64,000 bases of DNA from Silvania confinis (GCF_025564085.1 NZ_JAMGZJ010000070.1:116350-180349), one strand, 5' to 3'; positions 9,665-18,372 are shown, numbered from the stretch's first letter. Translations and numbers: made by a program. Notes: generated from the letters alone by a model not told the origin.

Positions 9665-11284
9665 ATGGCTCATTTTGCGCAATCCCCTTCTTTTATATTG
9701 CATCAGGTCACGTGTCAGTTTGCGACGGGCGATACCCTTTTTGGTCCCTTGAATCTGTCGCTGGAGCCGGCACGCTGCGGCCTGGTTGGGCGCAACGGCA
9801 GTGGCAAAACCCGGCTGTTACGCCTGCTTGCTGGCCTCGATTTGCCTGCCAGCGGTCATATCGAACGCTTTGGCTCATGGGCATACGTTGCGCAACAGCA
9901 CGCGGTCTCTGCGCAGACCACACTTGCCCAACTGCTTGGCTACGATGCGCTGTTTGCCGCTCGCCGACGCATCGACAGCGGCGACTATCAGCCTGAGGAT
10001 TTGGAATGCCTTGACGGCTTCTGGGATCTTAACGAACGCCTGAGCGATGCGTTTCAGACAGCACATCTGCCGGCGTTTGATCCTGACAGGCCGGCCATCG
10101 AACTCAGCGGCGGCGAGCGCGTGCGTGCCCTGCTGTGCGGGGCCTTTGGCGCCGATGCTGACTATCTGCTTCTCGACGAACCGACCAACCATCTCGACAG
10201 ACAGGGGCGGGAGTGGTTTTACGCCCAGCTCACCCGTCAGCGCGGTGGGGTGCTGGTGGCCTCCCACGATCGTGAACTGCTGGCGCAGATGCCGCGGATA
10301 CTGGAACTCAGTGCCGCCGGTCTGCGCAGCTATGGCGGTAGCTACGACAGCTATCAGCAACAGCGGGGTAGCGAGCAGCACGCGGCCCGCGCTGCGCTGG
10401 AGCATGCGGCAACGGAGCGCCGTCGTACGCGCCAGCGGATGCAGAAAGAGCATGACGACAGCCAGCGGCGCTCGGCAAAAACGTTGCGCACCGTGGACAG
10501 TCTGAATATCGCCTCATTCGAACGCGTTAAGTACAAGATGGCGGCGAAGGAGCGACCGGGCACCTGGCACAGGCAACATCGCGAGCAGAACGACGCCCTG
10601 AATGCCGCCGTCAGCGAGGCGCGTGAAAGGGTCGAGGAAGATAATCCGGTGCTGTTCACCCTGCCTGGCAGTCAGGTAGCAGAGGGCAAACAGGTGGTGG
10701 TGCTGGAGGATCTGCGCCTGGCGCACGTTAACCTCCCACCGCTGAACTGGCGGATGGACGGGCCAATGCGTGTGGCGCTGAGCGGGCCTAACGGCTGTGG
10801 CAAATCGACGTTACTCAAAGCGATACTCGGTGAAATTGCGCCCCTCGCCGGCCGCTGCCGGCGGGCAGTCAGGGCGGCGTACCTCGATCAGCATCTTTCG
10901 CAGTGGGATCTTACCCAGTCGGTGCTTAGCCATCTGCATCTGCACGATACACCGCTGGAGGAAGGGGTGTTACGCAGCCGACTGGCGCAGCTGCAGCTGG
11001 GCGCAGACAAAGTGATGCTGCCGCTGGCGGCGCTGAGCGGGGGAGAACGACTGAAAGCCGCGCTGGCCTGCGTGCTGTGGCGGGAGGAGGCGACGCAACT
11101 GCTGCTGCTGGATGAGCCCACGAACCATCTGGATCTGGCATCGGTGCAGGCTATTGAACCGGCACTGGCGGATTTTCCAGGCGCATTGCTGGTGGTGTCG
11201 CACGATAAAACATTTCTTGATGGGCTAAAGCTCACGCATGAACTGGTGTGGCAGGAGGCGGGGTGGCGCTGCGAGCAGCGCTAA
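9665..11284 (+). CDS. ABC-F family ATPase (soluble, duplicated ABC protein)
   Basis: A 539-residue soluble protein with two ABC domains and no membrane segments, typical of the ribosome-associated ABC-F group. Domain 1 has Walker A GRNGSGKT (near residues 38-45), signature [11 protein letters not shown] and Walker [12 protein letters not shown]. An arginine- and alanine-rich linker follows ([20 protein letters not shown]). Domain 2 has [21 protein letters not shown] and [12 protein letters not shown]. The ATG at 9665 has an ideal AGGAG at 9655-9659; an earlier in-frame ATG (9623) would add 14 residues without such support. It does not match EttA, Uup, YbiT or YheS from memory and is absent at this locus in E. 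coli. Role (translation factor, or drug protection) unknown. Confidence 0.88.
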   Translation: MAHFAQSPSFILHQVTCQFATGDTLFGPLNLSLEPARCGLVGRNGSGKTRLLRLLAGLDLPASGHIERFGSWAYVAQQHAVSAQTTLAQLLGYDALFAARRRIDSGDYQPEDLECLDGFWDLNERLSDAFQTAHLPAFDPDRPAIELSGGERVRALLCGAFGADADYLLLDEPTNHLDRQGREWFYAQLTRQRGGVLVASHDRELLAQMPRILELSAAGLRSYGGSYDSYQQQRGSEQHAARAALEHAATERRRTRQRMQKEHDDSQRRSAKTLRTVDSLNIASFERVKYKMAAKERPGTWHRQHREQNDALNAAVSEARERVEEDNPVLFTLPGSQVAEGKQVVVLEDLRLAHVNLPPLNWRMDGPMRVALSGPNGCGKSTLLKAILGEIAPLAGRCRRAVRAAYLDQHLSQWDLTQSVLSHLHLHDTPLEEGVLRSRLAQLQLGADKVMLPLAALSGGERLKAALACVLWREEATQLLLLDEPTNHLDLASVQAIEPALADFPGALLVVSHDKTFLDGLKLTHELVWQEAGWRCEQR

Positions 11285-11293
11285 TAACACAAA

Positions 11294-11311
11294 CCCCCGC
11301 ACATGCGGGGG
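11294..11311. terminator. Hairpin between convergent ABC-F gene and yiaG
   Basis: CCCCCGC-ACAT-GCGGGGG is a perfect 7-bp GC stem, 9 bp after the ABC-F stop and 12 bp from the yiaG stop. It lacks a proper T run on either side, so termination is likely but not certain. Confidence 0.5.
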
Positions 11312-11322
11312 CGAAACACCTT

Positions 11323-11613
11323 CTATTCGGTCAACTGCTTGCTGAACGTTGGGGTTGCCTGAATCAGACTCATCAGCTTTAACTCGGTCATGGAGGGACG
11401 TTCTCGTCTGGACTCCCACTCCTGCACCATTGCCACGCTGACCCCCATTGCTCGGGCGAAATCATCGGTCTTCATCCCTGTGCCTTTACGTAATCGCTCA
11501 TATTCCGTAAAGGGGTTGGACTTTTGTTGCAGAACAATCGTCTGCGGTACATCTTTAAAAACAATCTGTTCCAGACTGCTTAGCAGATCATACATAGGAT
11601 CTTTTAATTCCAT
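11323..11613 (-). CDS. yiaG: XRE-type DNA-binding regulator YiaG
   Basis: A 96-residue putative transcriptional regulator, same length as E. coli YiaG. The N-terminal part (MELKDPMYDLLSSLEQIVF) is conserved, and the C-terminal half holds a helix-turn-helix of the XRE/Cro class: LRKGTGMKTDDFARAMGVSVAMVQEWESRRERPSMTELKLMSLI, about residues 41-85. The architecture resembles HigA/MqsA-like antitoxin-type regulators, but no toxin gene is adjacent. The start has GAGGA at 11618-11622 on the coding strand. Its targets are not known to me. Divergent from yiaF across a 331-bp gap. Confidence 0.93.
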   Translation of the reverse strand: MELKDPMYDLLSSLEQIVFKDVPQTIVLQQKSNPFTEYERLRKGTGMKTDDFARAMGVSVAMVQEWESRRERPSMTELKLMSLIQATPTFSKQLTE

Positions 11614-11944
11614 TGAGGACTCCTCTTAAATCACACTGCGGGATCGTGAACATAGAGAGCAATTTAAGAATAGTCGCTAAACCCGGCAAAAGTTGATGGC
11701 CTCTCCAGGGCATTGTGCGCGAGACGTTTCGCTTGCTCGTTTGCCGTGCGGATTAGCCTGCTAATGACTTGATAAATCAGCGCTGGCGTAGCATCAGATA
11801 AATTTTTGTAAATCGTAAGAATTTATATAGCTATAGCCGCTGAATATGAAAAGAGTATCTTGCCGGCCTCACCTGGACTATTCTTACCCGCGTCGGGCAC
11901 GCGTGTGCCGGTGTGCGCTTTTTTGGGTGAAAGGAGTAATGAAA
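11614..11944. promoter_or_regulatory. yiaG/yiaF divergent intergenic region
   Basis: These 331 bp hold no convincing gene. Two short perfect palindromes stand out: ATTAGC-CT-GCTAAT at 11752-11765 and TATAGCTATA at 11826-11835. Either could be an operator, for instance for YiaG autoregulation, but nothing in the sequence proves this. The part near yiaF is AT-rich and probably includes its promoter. Confidence 0.45.
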
Positions 11945-12655
11945 ATGGTGACAGGAAAGCCCTGCTCTCGCTGGTTTGCGCCTCTTGCGGCGTTGTTAAT
12001 GGTTGTGAGCCTGAGTGGGTGTTTCGATAAAGAAGGCGATCAGCGCAAAGCGTTTATCGACTTCTTGCAGAATACTGCGATGCGCAGTGGTGAGCATTTG
12101 CCAACCCTGACTGCGGATCAGAAAAAACAGTTTGGTCCGTTCGTTTCTGACTACGCCATTTTGTACGGCTATTCACAACAGGTGAATCAGGCGATGGATG
12201 CAGGTTTGCGTCCGGTGGTGGATAGCGTGAACGCGATTCGCGCCCCGCAGGATTATGTGACCCAGCGTGAACCGCTGAGTCAATCAAACGGCGCGCTTGG
12301 CGTGCTGAGCCAGCAGCTCCAGAATGCCAAAATGCAGGCTGATGGTGCGCACTCTGCGTTGAAACAGGGCGATGAACTGAAGCCTGTCTTCGACAAAGTG
12401 TATGAAAAAGTGGTGACCAAACCTGCTGATGCACTCCAGCCGCTGATTCCGGCTGCGCAGATCTTCACCCAGCAGCTGGTCCAGGTGGCTGATTATATTT
12501 CTCAGCAGGGGACGCAGGTGAGCTTTGTCTCAAACGGCATCCAGTTCCCGACCTCGCAGCAGGCCAGTCAGTATAATACGCTGATTGGGCCGCTGGCAGC
12601 CCAGCACCAGGCCTTTAGCCAGGCTTGGGGTGCGGCGATGGCCGCAACGGAATAA
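11945..12655 (+). CDS. yiaF: DUF3053 lipoprotein YiaF
   Basis: A 236-residue lipoprotein of the DUF3053 family, function unknown, the same length as E. coli YiaF. It begins MVTGKPCSRWFAPLAALLMVVSLSGC, a signal peptide with lipobox LSGC and acylated Cys26, followed by FDKEGDQRKAFIDFLQNT. The mature part is mostly helical and glutamine-rich (LSQQLQNAKMQ, IFTQQLVQVADYISQQ). AAGGAG at 11931-11936 stands 8 bp before the ATG at 11945; an ATG at 11939 is too close to that ribosome-binding site, and longer in-frame starts give residues with no counterpart. Ends at a strong terminator. Confidence 0.93.
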   Translation: MVTGKPCSRWFAPLAALLMVVSLSGCFDKEGDQRKAFIDFLQNTAMRSGEHLPTLTADQKKQFGPFVSDYAILYGYSQQVNQAMDAGLRPVVDSVNAIRAPQDYVTQREPLSQSNGALGVLSQQLQNAKMQADGAHSALKQGDELKPVFDKVYEKVVTKPADALQPLIPAAQIFTQQLVQVADYISQQGTQVSFVSNGIQFPTSQQASQYNTLIGPLAAQHQAFSQAWGAAMAATE

Positions 12656-12660
12656 CCCTG

Positions 12661-12690
12661 AAAACCCCACTGAGCAGTGGGGTTTTTTTT
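12661..12690 (+). terminator. Intrinsic terminator of yiaF
   Basis: AAAACCCCACTGAGCAGTGG followed by GGTTTTTTTT: a CCCCACTG/CAGTGGGG stem with a U tract, 6 bp after the yiaF stop. Confidence 0.92.
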
Positions 12691-12707
12691 AATTACAAAA
12701 ATAAAGC

Positions 12708-12902
12708 TTGTCTTTGGTTCAGGAACTATGTTTAATACTCCTCGTCGGTTTGTTACACAGACCTAAAGCAGTTTAGTTAAGCAGTCCAGATGCGTTATCT
12801 TTGATACCCTTCGTAGTGACCCTTCCTTCATCGCTTAGAAATCTGTAACACATTCCATCATTCTGCCGGAAGGCAAAACAAATTTTTAAAAAGGTAATTT
12901 CT
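12708..12902 (+). promoter_or_regulatory. cspA promoter and cold-responsive 5' leader
   Basis: TTGTCT (12708-12713) and TTTAAT (12731-12736) with a 17-bp spacer form a good promoter, predicting a transcript start near 12743-12745 and a leader of about 160 nt. The leader begins cggtttgttacacagacc, related to the E. coli cspA cold box, and later stretches (aaagcag, gataccc, cgtagtg, aatctgtaa) follow the E. coli leader in order. In E. coli this RNA is a thermosensor that refolds in the cold to favour translation and stability. AAGGTAA at 12891-12897 is the ribosome-binding site. Confidence 0.82.
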
Positions 12903-13115
12903 ATGTCTGGTAAAATGACTGGTCTGGTAAAATGGTTCAACGCTGATAAAGGTTTCGGCTTCATCACTCCTGACGATGGCTCTAAAGATGTATTCGTACA
13001 CTTCTCTGCTATCCAGAACGAAGGCTACAAATCTCTGGACGAAGGTCAGAAAGTGTCCTTCACCATCGAAAGCGGCGCTAAAGGCCCAGCAGCTGGTAAC
13101 GTTGTAAGCCTGTAA
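12903..13115 (+). CDS. cspA: Major cold shock protein CspA
   Basis: A 70-residue single cold-shock domain protein, an RNA chaperone that binds single-stranded nucleic acid and prevents secondary structure at low temperature. It differs from E. coli CspA at only three positions that I can see (for example LVKWFN for IVKWFN). RNP1 (KGFGFI) and RNP2 (VFVHF) are intact. Expression control lies in the long leader immediately upstream. The terminator at 13141-13167 follows 25 bp after the stop. Confidence 0.97.
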   Translation: MSGKMTGLVKWFNADKGFGFITPDDGSKDVFVHFSAIQNEGYKSLDEGQKVSFTIESGAKGPAAGNVVSL

Positions 13116-13140
13116 GCTTCCAACTCAGCTAAAAGAATTT

Positions 13141-13167
13141 AAAAACCCGCCTCTGGCGGGTTTTTTT
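13141..13167. terminator. Terminator between convergent cspA and ghrB
   Basis: AAAACCCGCC-TCT-GGCGGGT followed by a run of T; the run of A on the left side makes it usable from both strands. Confidence 0.9.
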
Positions 13168-13170
13168 CGT

Positions 13171-14145
13171 TCAGGGTTTTGCCTGCGGATTAACGCAGTT
13201 TTTATCGACCTTACCCGCTAAGGCATCGATCAGATTCTCCACTGCACAGGCCGCCATGTTGTAGCGCGTTTCGTGGGTGGCTGAGCCGATATGCGGCAGA
13301 GCAACCACGTTTGGCAGCGTAAGCAGCGCTGAGCTGGCAGGCAGCGGCTCCTGTTCGAAGACGTCCAACCCCGCAGCGTAAATCTCCCCATTTTGTAGTG
13401 CCTCGATCAGCGCATTCTCATCGACTACCGGACCGCGGCCCGCATTAATAAAGATGGCGGACTTCTTCATCTTTTCAAACTGCGCTTTGCCAATCAGGTG
13501 ATGAGTCTCATCCGTCAGCGGCAGGATCAGGCAGACGAAATCCGCTTCCTGCAATATGGTATCCAGGTCGCAGTGGCGGGCGTTAAAGCGTTCCTCTGCT
13601 TCTTTATGCTGGCGGCGCGCATTGTACAAAATCGGCATGTTAAAGCCGAAGTGCGCGCGCTGTGCCAGCGCCAGGCCAATGCGCCCCATGCCAACAATGC
13701 CCAGCGTTTTGCCATGCACGTCGATACCAAACCAGTCCGGACCGATGCTTTTGGTCCATTCACCCGCTTTAACGCGCTCGGCCACTTCCACCACGCGACG
13801 CGCGCTGCTGAGCACCAGTGCCATCAATGTATCGGCGACGGTTTCGGTCAGTACCGTAGGGGTGTGCATCAGCAGAACCTTACGTTCATTCAGCGCCTCG
13901 ACGTCGAAGTTGTCATAACCCACCGAAATGGTCGAGGTTGCCCGCAGGTTCGGCATTTTCTCCAGCAGCGCGGTATCGACCTTTTCGCTGGAGCCCAGCA
14001 GCCCGACGGCACTGGCGAAAGCGTCAGCATGCTGCTGGACGGTTTCCGGGCTCAGGTTGTTCACCCGGGTGACGGTAAAGTGATCTTCAAGGCGCTGCTG
14101 CAGTGAATCTGGCAGGGCTTTGTACAAAATGACGGACGGCTTCAT
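13171..14145 (-). CDS. ghrB: Glyoxylate/hydroxypyruvate reductase B (2-ketogluconate reductase)
   Basis: NAD(P)H-dependent D-isomer 2-hydroxyacid dehydrogenase. E. coli GhrB (YiaE) reduces glyoxylate, hydroxypyruvate and 2-keto-D-gluconate. The 324-residue product equals E. coli GhrB in length. It shows the Rossmann motif GIVGMGRIG and the catalytic [14 protein letters not shown] (Arg), [10 protein letters not shown] (Glu) and [12 protein letters not shown] (His) segments. It starts 27 bp downstream of the kguT-like gene on the same strand, so here it probably belongs to the 2-ketogluconate operon, where it can act like Pseudomonas KguD and reduce 2-keto-6-phosphogluconate or 2-ketogluconate. 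Ends at a shared terminator with cspA. Confidence 0.93.
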   Translation of the reverse strand: MKPSVILYKALPDSLQQRLEDHFTVTRVNNLSPETVQQHADAFASAVGLLGSSEKVDTALLEKMPNLRATSTISVGYDNFDVEALNERKVLLMHTPTVLTETVADTLMALVLSSARRVVEVAERVKAGEWTKSIGPDWFGIDVHGKTLGIVGMGRIGLALAQRAHFGFNMPILYNARRQHKEAEERFNARHCDLDTILQEADFVCLILPLTDETHHLIGKAQFEKMKKSAIFINAGRGPVVDENALIEALQNGEIYAAGLDVFEQEPLPASSALLTLPNVVALPHIGSATHETRYNMAACAVENLIDALAGKVDKNCVNPQAKP

Positions 14146-14172
14146 GCTAATCTCCGTTGATTTTTAAAGGGT

Positions 14173-15453
14173 TCAGGCGTGGCGTGCGCCGACGGGAATG
14201 GTCTGATTATTAGCAGGCTTAACAATCAGAGTAAGCCACACTGAGGCGAAAAGCGCCACCCCCATAAAGATGTACGATGCCGACGGGCTGCCGGTTGCGC
14301 CGTTCAGATACCCGACGAACCACGAACCAAAGAACGAGCCCAGTGCGCCCATGCTGTTGATCAAAGCCATTGCGCCACCCGCGACGTTACGCGGCAGCAT
14401 TTCGGGAATGATGGCGAAGAACGGGCCATACGGGGCGTACATCGCCGCGCCAGCGATCACCAGCAGCGTATACGAGGCCCAGAAGTTATTGGTGCCCACC
14501 GCCCACGAACCAATAAAGGCGCAGGCAGCAATTAACAGCAGCGGCCAGACGAACAGTTTGCGGTTTTGCATTTTGTCCGACGCCCACGACGCCACAATCA
14601 TCGCGATGGTGGCGGCCAGATAAGGAACGGACGACAGCCAGCCCACTTCCACCATCCCAAGGTTATCGCCGCCGCTACGAATGATCGACGGCAGCCACAG
14701 CACGAAACCGTAAACGCCGATGCTCCAGGTGAAGTACTGCATGCACAGCAGCACCACGTTGCGGGAACGGAAGGCTTCACCGTAGTTGCGCACCGCTTTC
14801 AGCCCCTGTTGCTCTTTATCCAGCTGCGTTTGCAGCGCGGCTTTTTCATCTTCAGACAGCCATTTGGCCTGCGCCGGTTTGTCCTTCACCAGCACCCACC
14901 AGCAGAACGCCCAGATAACCGCCGGGACCCCTTCAATAATGAACATTTCACGCCAGCCGAAAGACTGGATTAAATATCCGGAGACCACTGACATCCACAG
15001 CACGGTGACCGGGTTGCCGAGGATCAGGAAGGTATTGGCACGCGAGCGTTCGGATTTGGTAAACCAGTTGCTGATGTAGATCAGCATCGCTGGCATCACC
15101 GCCGCTTCCACCACGCCAAGAATAAAGCGAATGGCCGCCAGCGCCGGGATGTTATTGACCATCCCGGTGAGTGACGCACAGCCGCCCCAGAGGATCAGGC
15201 AGATGAAGATCAGTTTGCGTACGCTACGGCGTTCAGCGTAGATAGCACCGGGGATCTGGAAAAAGAAGTAGCCGAGGAAGAACAGGGCACCCAGCAGCGA
15301 GGAGACGCCTTTGGTGATCCCCAGGTCTTCGGTGATGCCTGCGGCGGACGCGAAACTGAAGTTTGCACGATCGAGATACGCCAGACTGTACGTGATAAAC
15401 ACGACGGGCATGATGTACCACCAGCGTTTTACTGCGTTTGTTGAGCTTTTCAT
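14173..15453 (-). CDS. kguT: MFS anion:cation symporter, probable 2-ketogluconate transporter KguT
   Basis: A 426-residue inner-membrane transporter of the ACS family of the major facilitator superfamily, with twelve hydrophobic segments. The N-terminal WWYIMPVVFITYSLAYLDRANFSFA and the LLGALFFLGYFFFQIPGAIYAERR segment are typical of the phthalate/galactonate/ketogluconate group. The central cytoplasmic loop is LVKDKPAQAKWLSEDEKAALQ. Specificity cannot be read directly; assignment to 2-ketogluconate rests on its place between a PfkB kinase/epimerase pair and ghrB, the kguEKTD order known from Pseudomonas. Located 87 bp after the kinase gene. Confidence 0.82.
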   Translation of the reverse strand: MKSSTNAVKRWWYIMPVVFITYSLAYLDRANFSFASAAGITEDLGITKGVSSLLGALFFLGYFFFQIPGAIYAERRSVRKLIFICLILWGGCASLTGMVNNIPALAAIRFILGVVEAAVMPAMLIYISNWFTKSERSRANTFLILGNPVTVLWMSVVSGYLIQSFGWREMFIIEGVPAVIWAFCWWVLVKDKPAQAKWLSEDEKAALQTQLDKEQQGLKAVRNYGEAFRSRNVVLLCMQYFTWSIGVYGFVLWLPSIIRSGGDNLGMVEVGWLSSVPYLAATIAMIVASWASDKMQNRKLFVWPLLLIAACAFIGSWAVGTNNFWASYTLLVIAGAAMYAPYGPFFAIIPEMLPRNVAGGAMALINSMGALGSFFGSWFVGYLNGATGSPSASYIFMGVALFASVWLTLIVKPANNQTIPVGARHA

Positions 15454-15540
15454 AGGCTTGCCTCTGTGGTTGAGGGAGTCACCGCTGCTGTCTGTAGGGT
15501 ACAGAGTGGCTTAATTGTTAGCTTTCAGGGGAAGCAGGGT

Positions 15541-16482
15541 TCACCTTGCTTCCAGCTGTGCTCGCGTAGGCAAACCTTCGCTGTCGCCCTGCACCTGAAT
15601 GGCCAGCGCGCCGATGGTATTGCCACGCGAGATGGCCTGCGGCAGGGTTTTTCCCTCCAGCAGGGCGCTGATCACGCCCACGGCAAAGCCATCCCCCGCA
15701 CCGACCGTATCGACGACGTTCTCGACCTTCACCGCGGAGACAGCACCTTGCTCGCCTGTGGCCGTTTTATACCAGGCACCGTCAGCACCGGTTTTCAGGA
15801 TCACGGCCTTCACGCCCCGGTTCAGGTAAAAATCGGCAATCCCTTCCGGTGTGTTTTCCCCGGTCAGGATGATGCCCTCTTTGACGCCAGGTAATACCCA
15901 GTCAGCCTGGAAGGCGAGGTGGTTCAGCTTTTCCACCATTTCCGCTTCGCTTTTCCACAACACCGGACGCAGGTTCGGGTCGAACGAAATCGTCTTGCCT
16001 GCGGCTTTCATGGCCCCGGCTGCGCGATCGAGCAGAGCATAGGAGCTGGCGGACAATGCTGCGGCGACGCCGCTCAGATGCAGGTGTCGCGCTGCCATAA
16101 ACCAGCCTGGCGTGAAATCCTCCTCCGACAGATGGCTGGCGGCGGAGCCTTTACGGAAGTATTCGACAATGGGATCGGTTCCATCTTCGACTTTAGATTT
16201 GAGCTGAAAACCGGTGGCGTAACGGCCATCGAGGGTAACCCCAGAGGCATCAATGCCCTCCTTTTTCAATGAGTCGAGCACAAACTGGCCGAAGCTGTCG
16301 GTCCCGACGCGGCTGACCCAGCCGACCTTCAGGCCAAGTCGCGCCAGTCCGGTGGCGACGTTCAGTTCGGCACCGGCCACGCGTTTGATAAAATGATCGA
16401 CATCGCTGAGCTCGCCGGGGCGGGTGGCGACAAACATGGCCATCGCTTCGCCAATGGTGATGACATCCAGAGCGTGCGGCAT
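15541..16482 (-). CDS. kguK: PfkB-family sugar kinase, probable 2-ketogluconokinase KguK
   Basis: A 313-residue ribokinase/PfkB-family kinase. It begins MPHALDVITIGEAMAMFVATRPGEL and has the first PfkB signature region (AGAELNVATGLARLGLKVGWVSRVG) and the C-terminal signature DTVGAGDGFAVG, with the catalytic Asp at about residue 264. Related enzymes phosphorylate 2-keto-3-deoxygluconate or 2-ketogluconate; the neighbours favour 2-ketogluconate, giving 2-keto-6-phosphogluconate. It follows kguE with only 4 bp between stop and start, which indicates tight co-translation. KDG kinase activity is the main alternative. Confidence 0.82.
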   Translation of the reverse strand: MPHALDVITIGEAMAMFVATRPGELSDVDHFIKRVAGAELNVATGLARLGLKVGWVSRVGTDSFGQFVLDSLKKEGIDASGVTLDGRYATGFQLKSKVEDGTDPIVEYFRKGSAASHLSEEDFTPGWFMAARHLHLSGVAAALSASSYALLDRAAGAMKAAGKTISFDPNLRPVLWKSEAEMVEKLNHLAFQADWVLPGVKEGIILTGENTPEGIADFYLNRGVKAVILKTGADGAWYKTATGEQGAVSAVKVENVVDTVGAGDGFAVGVISALLEGKTLPQAISRGNTIGALAIQVQGDSEGLPTRAQLEAR

Positions 16483-16486
16483 AGGG

Positions 16487-17236
16487 TTACTCCTCGCGCA
16501 GTAAATTAACGTAGTGGCGGGTGACCGCCGTCAGATCGGGCCCTTCCAGCGGAAACTCAATGCCACGCGGGGCATCGGCAGGGAGCTGGTCCAGCAGATC
16601 CTGCCAGCGCCGGTCGTCGTTATCCGGCGGTACGGCGCGATACTGCTGCAGATGGGGGACGGCGGCTTTGACGTGGATATAGCTCACGGCAGGTGCCAGA
16701 TGGCGCGCAGCCTCTTCCGGGGATTCGCCGACCCACAGCCAGTTGCCCATATCAAAGGTCAGGGTGACGGGCAGGTTCATAACCCGGCAGGCAGCCTTAA
16801 AGCGCTGCATGGGGGCCAGCTGGCCACAGCGCGTCTGGTCGTTTTCAACCACCAGCGTCATGCCGCTTTCGTCGAGCAGTGCGCGCAAGGCATCAAGCTG
16901 CTGCTTATCGCTGAAATGACCCAGGGACACTTTCAACCACAGAGCATTTAGCGTCGCCGCTTCGGCAAGGTAGCGGGGCAGCAGAGGGTTGAGTTTGCCG
17001 TCCTCAGTGAACAGCGCGTCGGGGGCGGAGTAGCAGGCCAGCAGGCCCAGCAGTTCGATGGACTGGGCGAGAGTGGGTAAGGCGTCCAGTTCGTCCCCGG
17101 TGAATAATTCCCGGCGGATTTCGACGCCGTCGGCACCCGCACCGGCGATCACCGGCAGCATGGCGCGCTGGCCGCCGGCTTCCCGCACGTTTTCTGCGCC
17201 ATACGCGGCGGTGACGACAATGATTTTTCTGGCCAT
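16487..17236 (-). CDS. kguE: TIM-barrel sugar isomerase/epimerase-like protein KguE
   Basis: A 249-residue protein of the xylose-isomerase-like TIM barrel (AP endonuclease family 2) superfamily. It starts MARKIIVVTAAYGAENVREAGG. Likely metal-binding residues lie in DGVEIRRELF, the Glu of LVVENDQT, DMGNWLWVGE, YIHVKA and GIEFPLEG. In Pseudomonas, kguE is the first gene of the 2-ketogluconate operon and is called an epimerase, though its exact reaction is unsettled. Here too it is the first gene after the operator, with GGAG at 17244-17247 as its ribosome-binding site on the minus strand. Confidence 0.8.
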   Translation of the reverse strand: MARKIIVVTAAYGAENVREAGGQRAMLPVIAGAGADGVEIRRELFTGDELDALPTLAQSIELLGLLACYSAPDALFTEDGKLNPLLPRYLAEAATLNALWLKVSLGHFSDKQQLDALRALLDESGMTLVVENDQTRCGQLAPMQRFKAACRVMNLPVTLTFDMGNWLWVGESPEEAARHLAPAVSYIHVKAAVPHLQQYRAVPPDNDDRRWQDLLDQLPADAPRGIEFPLEGPDLTAVTRHYVNLLREE

Positions 17237-17276
17237 GGTTGGGCTCCATTACGTAGCTGATACGCTTTACGCTAGA

Positions 17277-17290
17277 TGGAACCGGTTCCA
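17277..17290. promoter_or_regulatory. LacI/PtxS-type operator upstream of kguE
   Basis: TGGAACCGGTTCCA is a perfect 14-bp palindrome lying 40 bp upstream of the kguE start. It matches the central-CG LacI-family operator pattern and differs at one symmetrical position from the PtxS operator known from Pseudomonas (TGAAACCGGTTTCA). The LacI-type regulator encoded next door is the obvious binder, with 2-ketogluconate as the likely inducer by analogy. Confidence 0.8.
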
Positions 17291-17339
17291 AAGAAAAGTT
17301 CAGGATGCTGGATTTATGATCGCCATCACGAAGGGGCGT

Positions 17340-18356
17340 TTATCGGGCAGTAGAACCGCGGACGATCAGCTCGCCGGAGAAAACATGCTCACGAACGGCG
17401 TCATCGGCACCATTGATCCGGCGCACCACCTGTTCGACGGCGGCAAAACCAATCTGCCAGGTAGGTTGTTTGAGGGTGGTAATGCCCACGCCGGCCAGCT
17501 CTGCCCACTCCAGCTCATCAAAGCCCAGCAGGCCGATGTCGCTGCCCCAGTGCAGGCCGATGCGCTTGAGCGAACGGGCCACCTGGAGCGTTAATGCGCC
17601 GTTGGCGGAGATCACCGCTTTGCGCATGCCGCGATGGCGGGTATGGAACTGGCGCAGGGCATTGTCCAGCAGGTCCGCTTCATGCAGTGGGATTTCGACG
17701 TTTTCGGCGACCACGCCGGTATAGCGCGCCAGGGTGGAACGAAACGCGCTCAGTCGTTCGCGGCGGGTGTTGACCATCCCCAGCGGCTCGCTAATGAACA
17801 GGATCGCTTCAAACCCTTGTTCAATCAGGTGCTCGGTGGCGGTGGTGGCCGCCTGGGTGTTATCCAGCCCGACCACATCGCAGGCAAAATCCGGGATTTT
17901 TCGATCAATCAGCACCATGGGTAATGCAGACTGTTGCAGGCGGTTAAGCCCCTCTTCACGCATGCCGACGGCGTTGACCACAATGCCTTCCACCTGATAG
18001 CTGCGCAGCAGATCAAGGTAGTGCAGCTCCTGGTCGAGTTCGTTGTTGGTATTACACACCAGCGGCGTAAACCCTTTTTCCCGGCATGCGGCTTCGATGC
18101 CGCTAAGGACGTTAACCGAGTAGGGATTGGTGATATCGGCGATGATCAGGCCAATCAGGCGCGTTTTGCCATGTTTCAGACCACGGGCCATCAGGCTTGG
18201 GCGATAGTCGAGTTCGGCGATGGCGTGTTCAATACGGGCCAGCAGCGCGTCGGACAGCAGATGTTTTTCGCCGTTGAGATAGCGGGAAATGCTGGTTTTA
18301 CCGGTTTTCGCGGCTTTCGCCACATCGCTGATGGTGGGCCGTGTTGATTTGCTCAT
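17340..18356 (-). CDS. LacI-family repressor, PtxS-like (2-ketogluconate regulator)
   Basis: A 338-residue LacI/GalR-type regulator. The N-terminal helix-turn-helix (TISDVAKAAKTGKTSISRYLNGE, about residues 8-30) and hinge helix (YRPSLMARGLKHGKTRLIGLI) are followed by a periplasmic-binding-protein-like effector domain. The start at 18356 (MSKSTRPTISDV) has AAGGAA upstream on the coding strand; a longer frame to 18509 only adds residues encoded by an intergenic palindrome. It stands directly upstream of kguE, with the palindromic operator in between, and probably represses the kgu group. The first helix is unusual for the family (KAAKTGKTS instead of KLAGVSKAT). Confidence 0.87.
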   Translation of the reverse strand: MSKSTRPTISDVAKAAKTGKTSISRYLNGEKHLLSDALLARIEHAIAELDYRPSLMARGLKHGKTRLIGLIIADITNPYSVNVLSGIEAACREKGFTPLVCNTNNELDQELHYLDLLRSYQVEGIVVNAVGMREEGLNRLQQSALPMVLIDRKIPDFACDVVGLDNTQAATTATEHLIEQGFEAILFISEPLGMVNTRRERLSAFRSTLARYTGVVAENVEIPLHEADLLDNALRQFHTRHRGMRKAVISANGALTLQVARSLKRIGLHWGSDIGLLGFDELEWAELAGVGITTLKQPTWQIGFAAVEQVVRRINGADDAVREHVFSGELIVRGSTAR

Positions 18357-18372
18357 CGTGGGTTTCCTTGCC

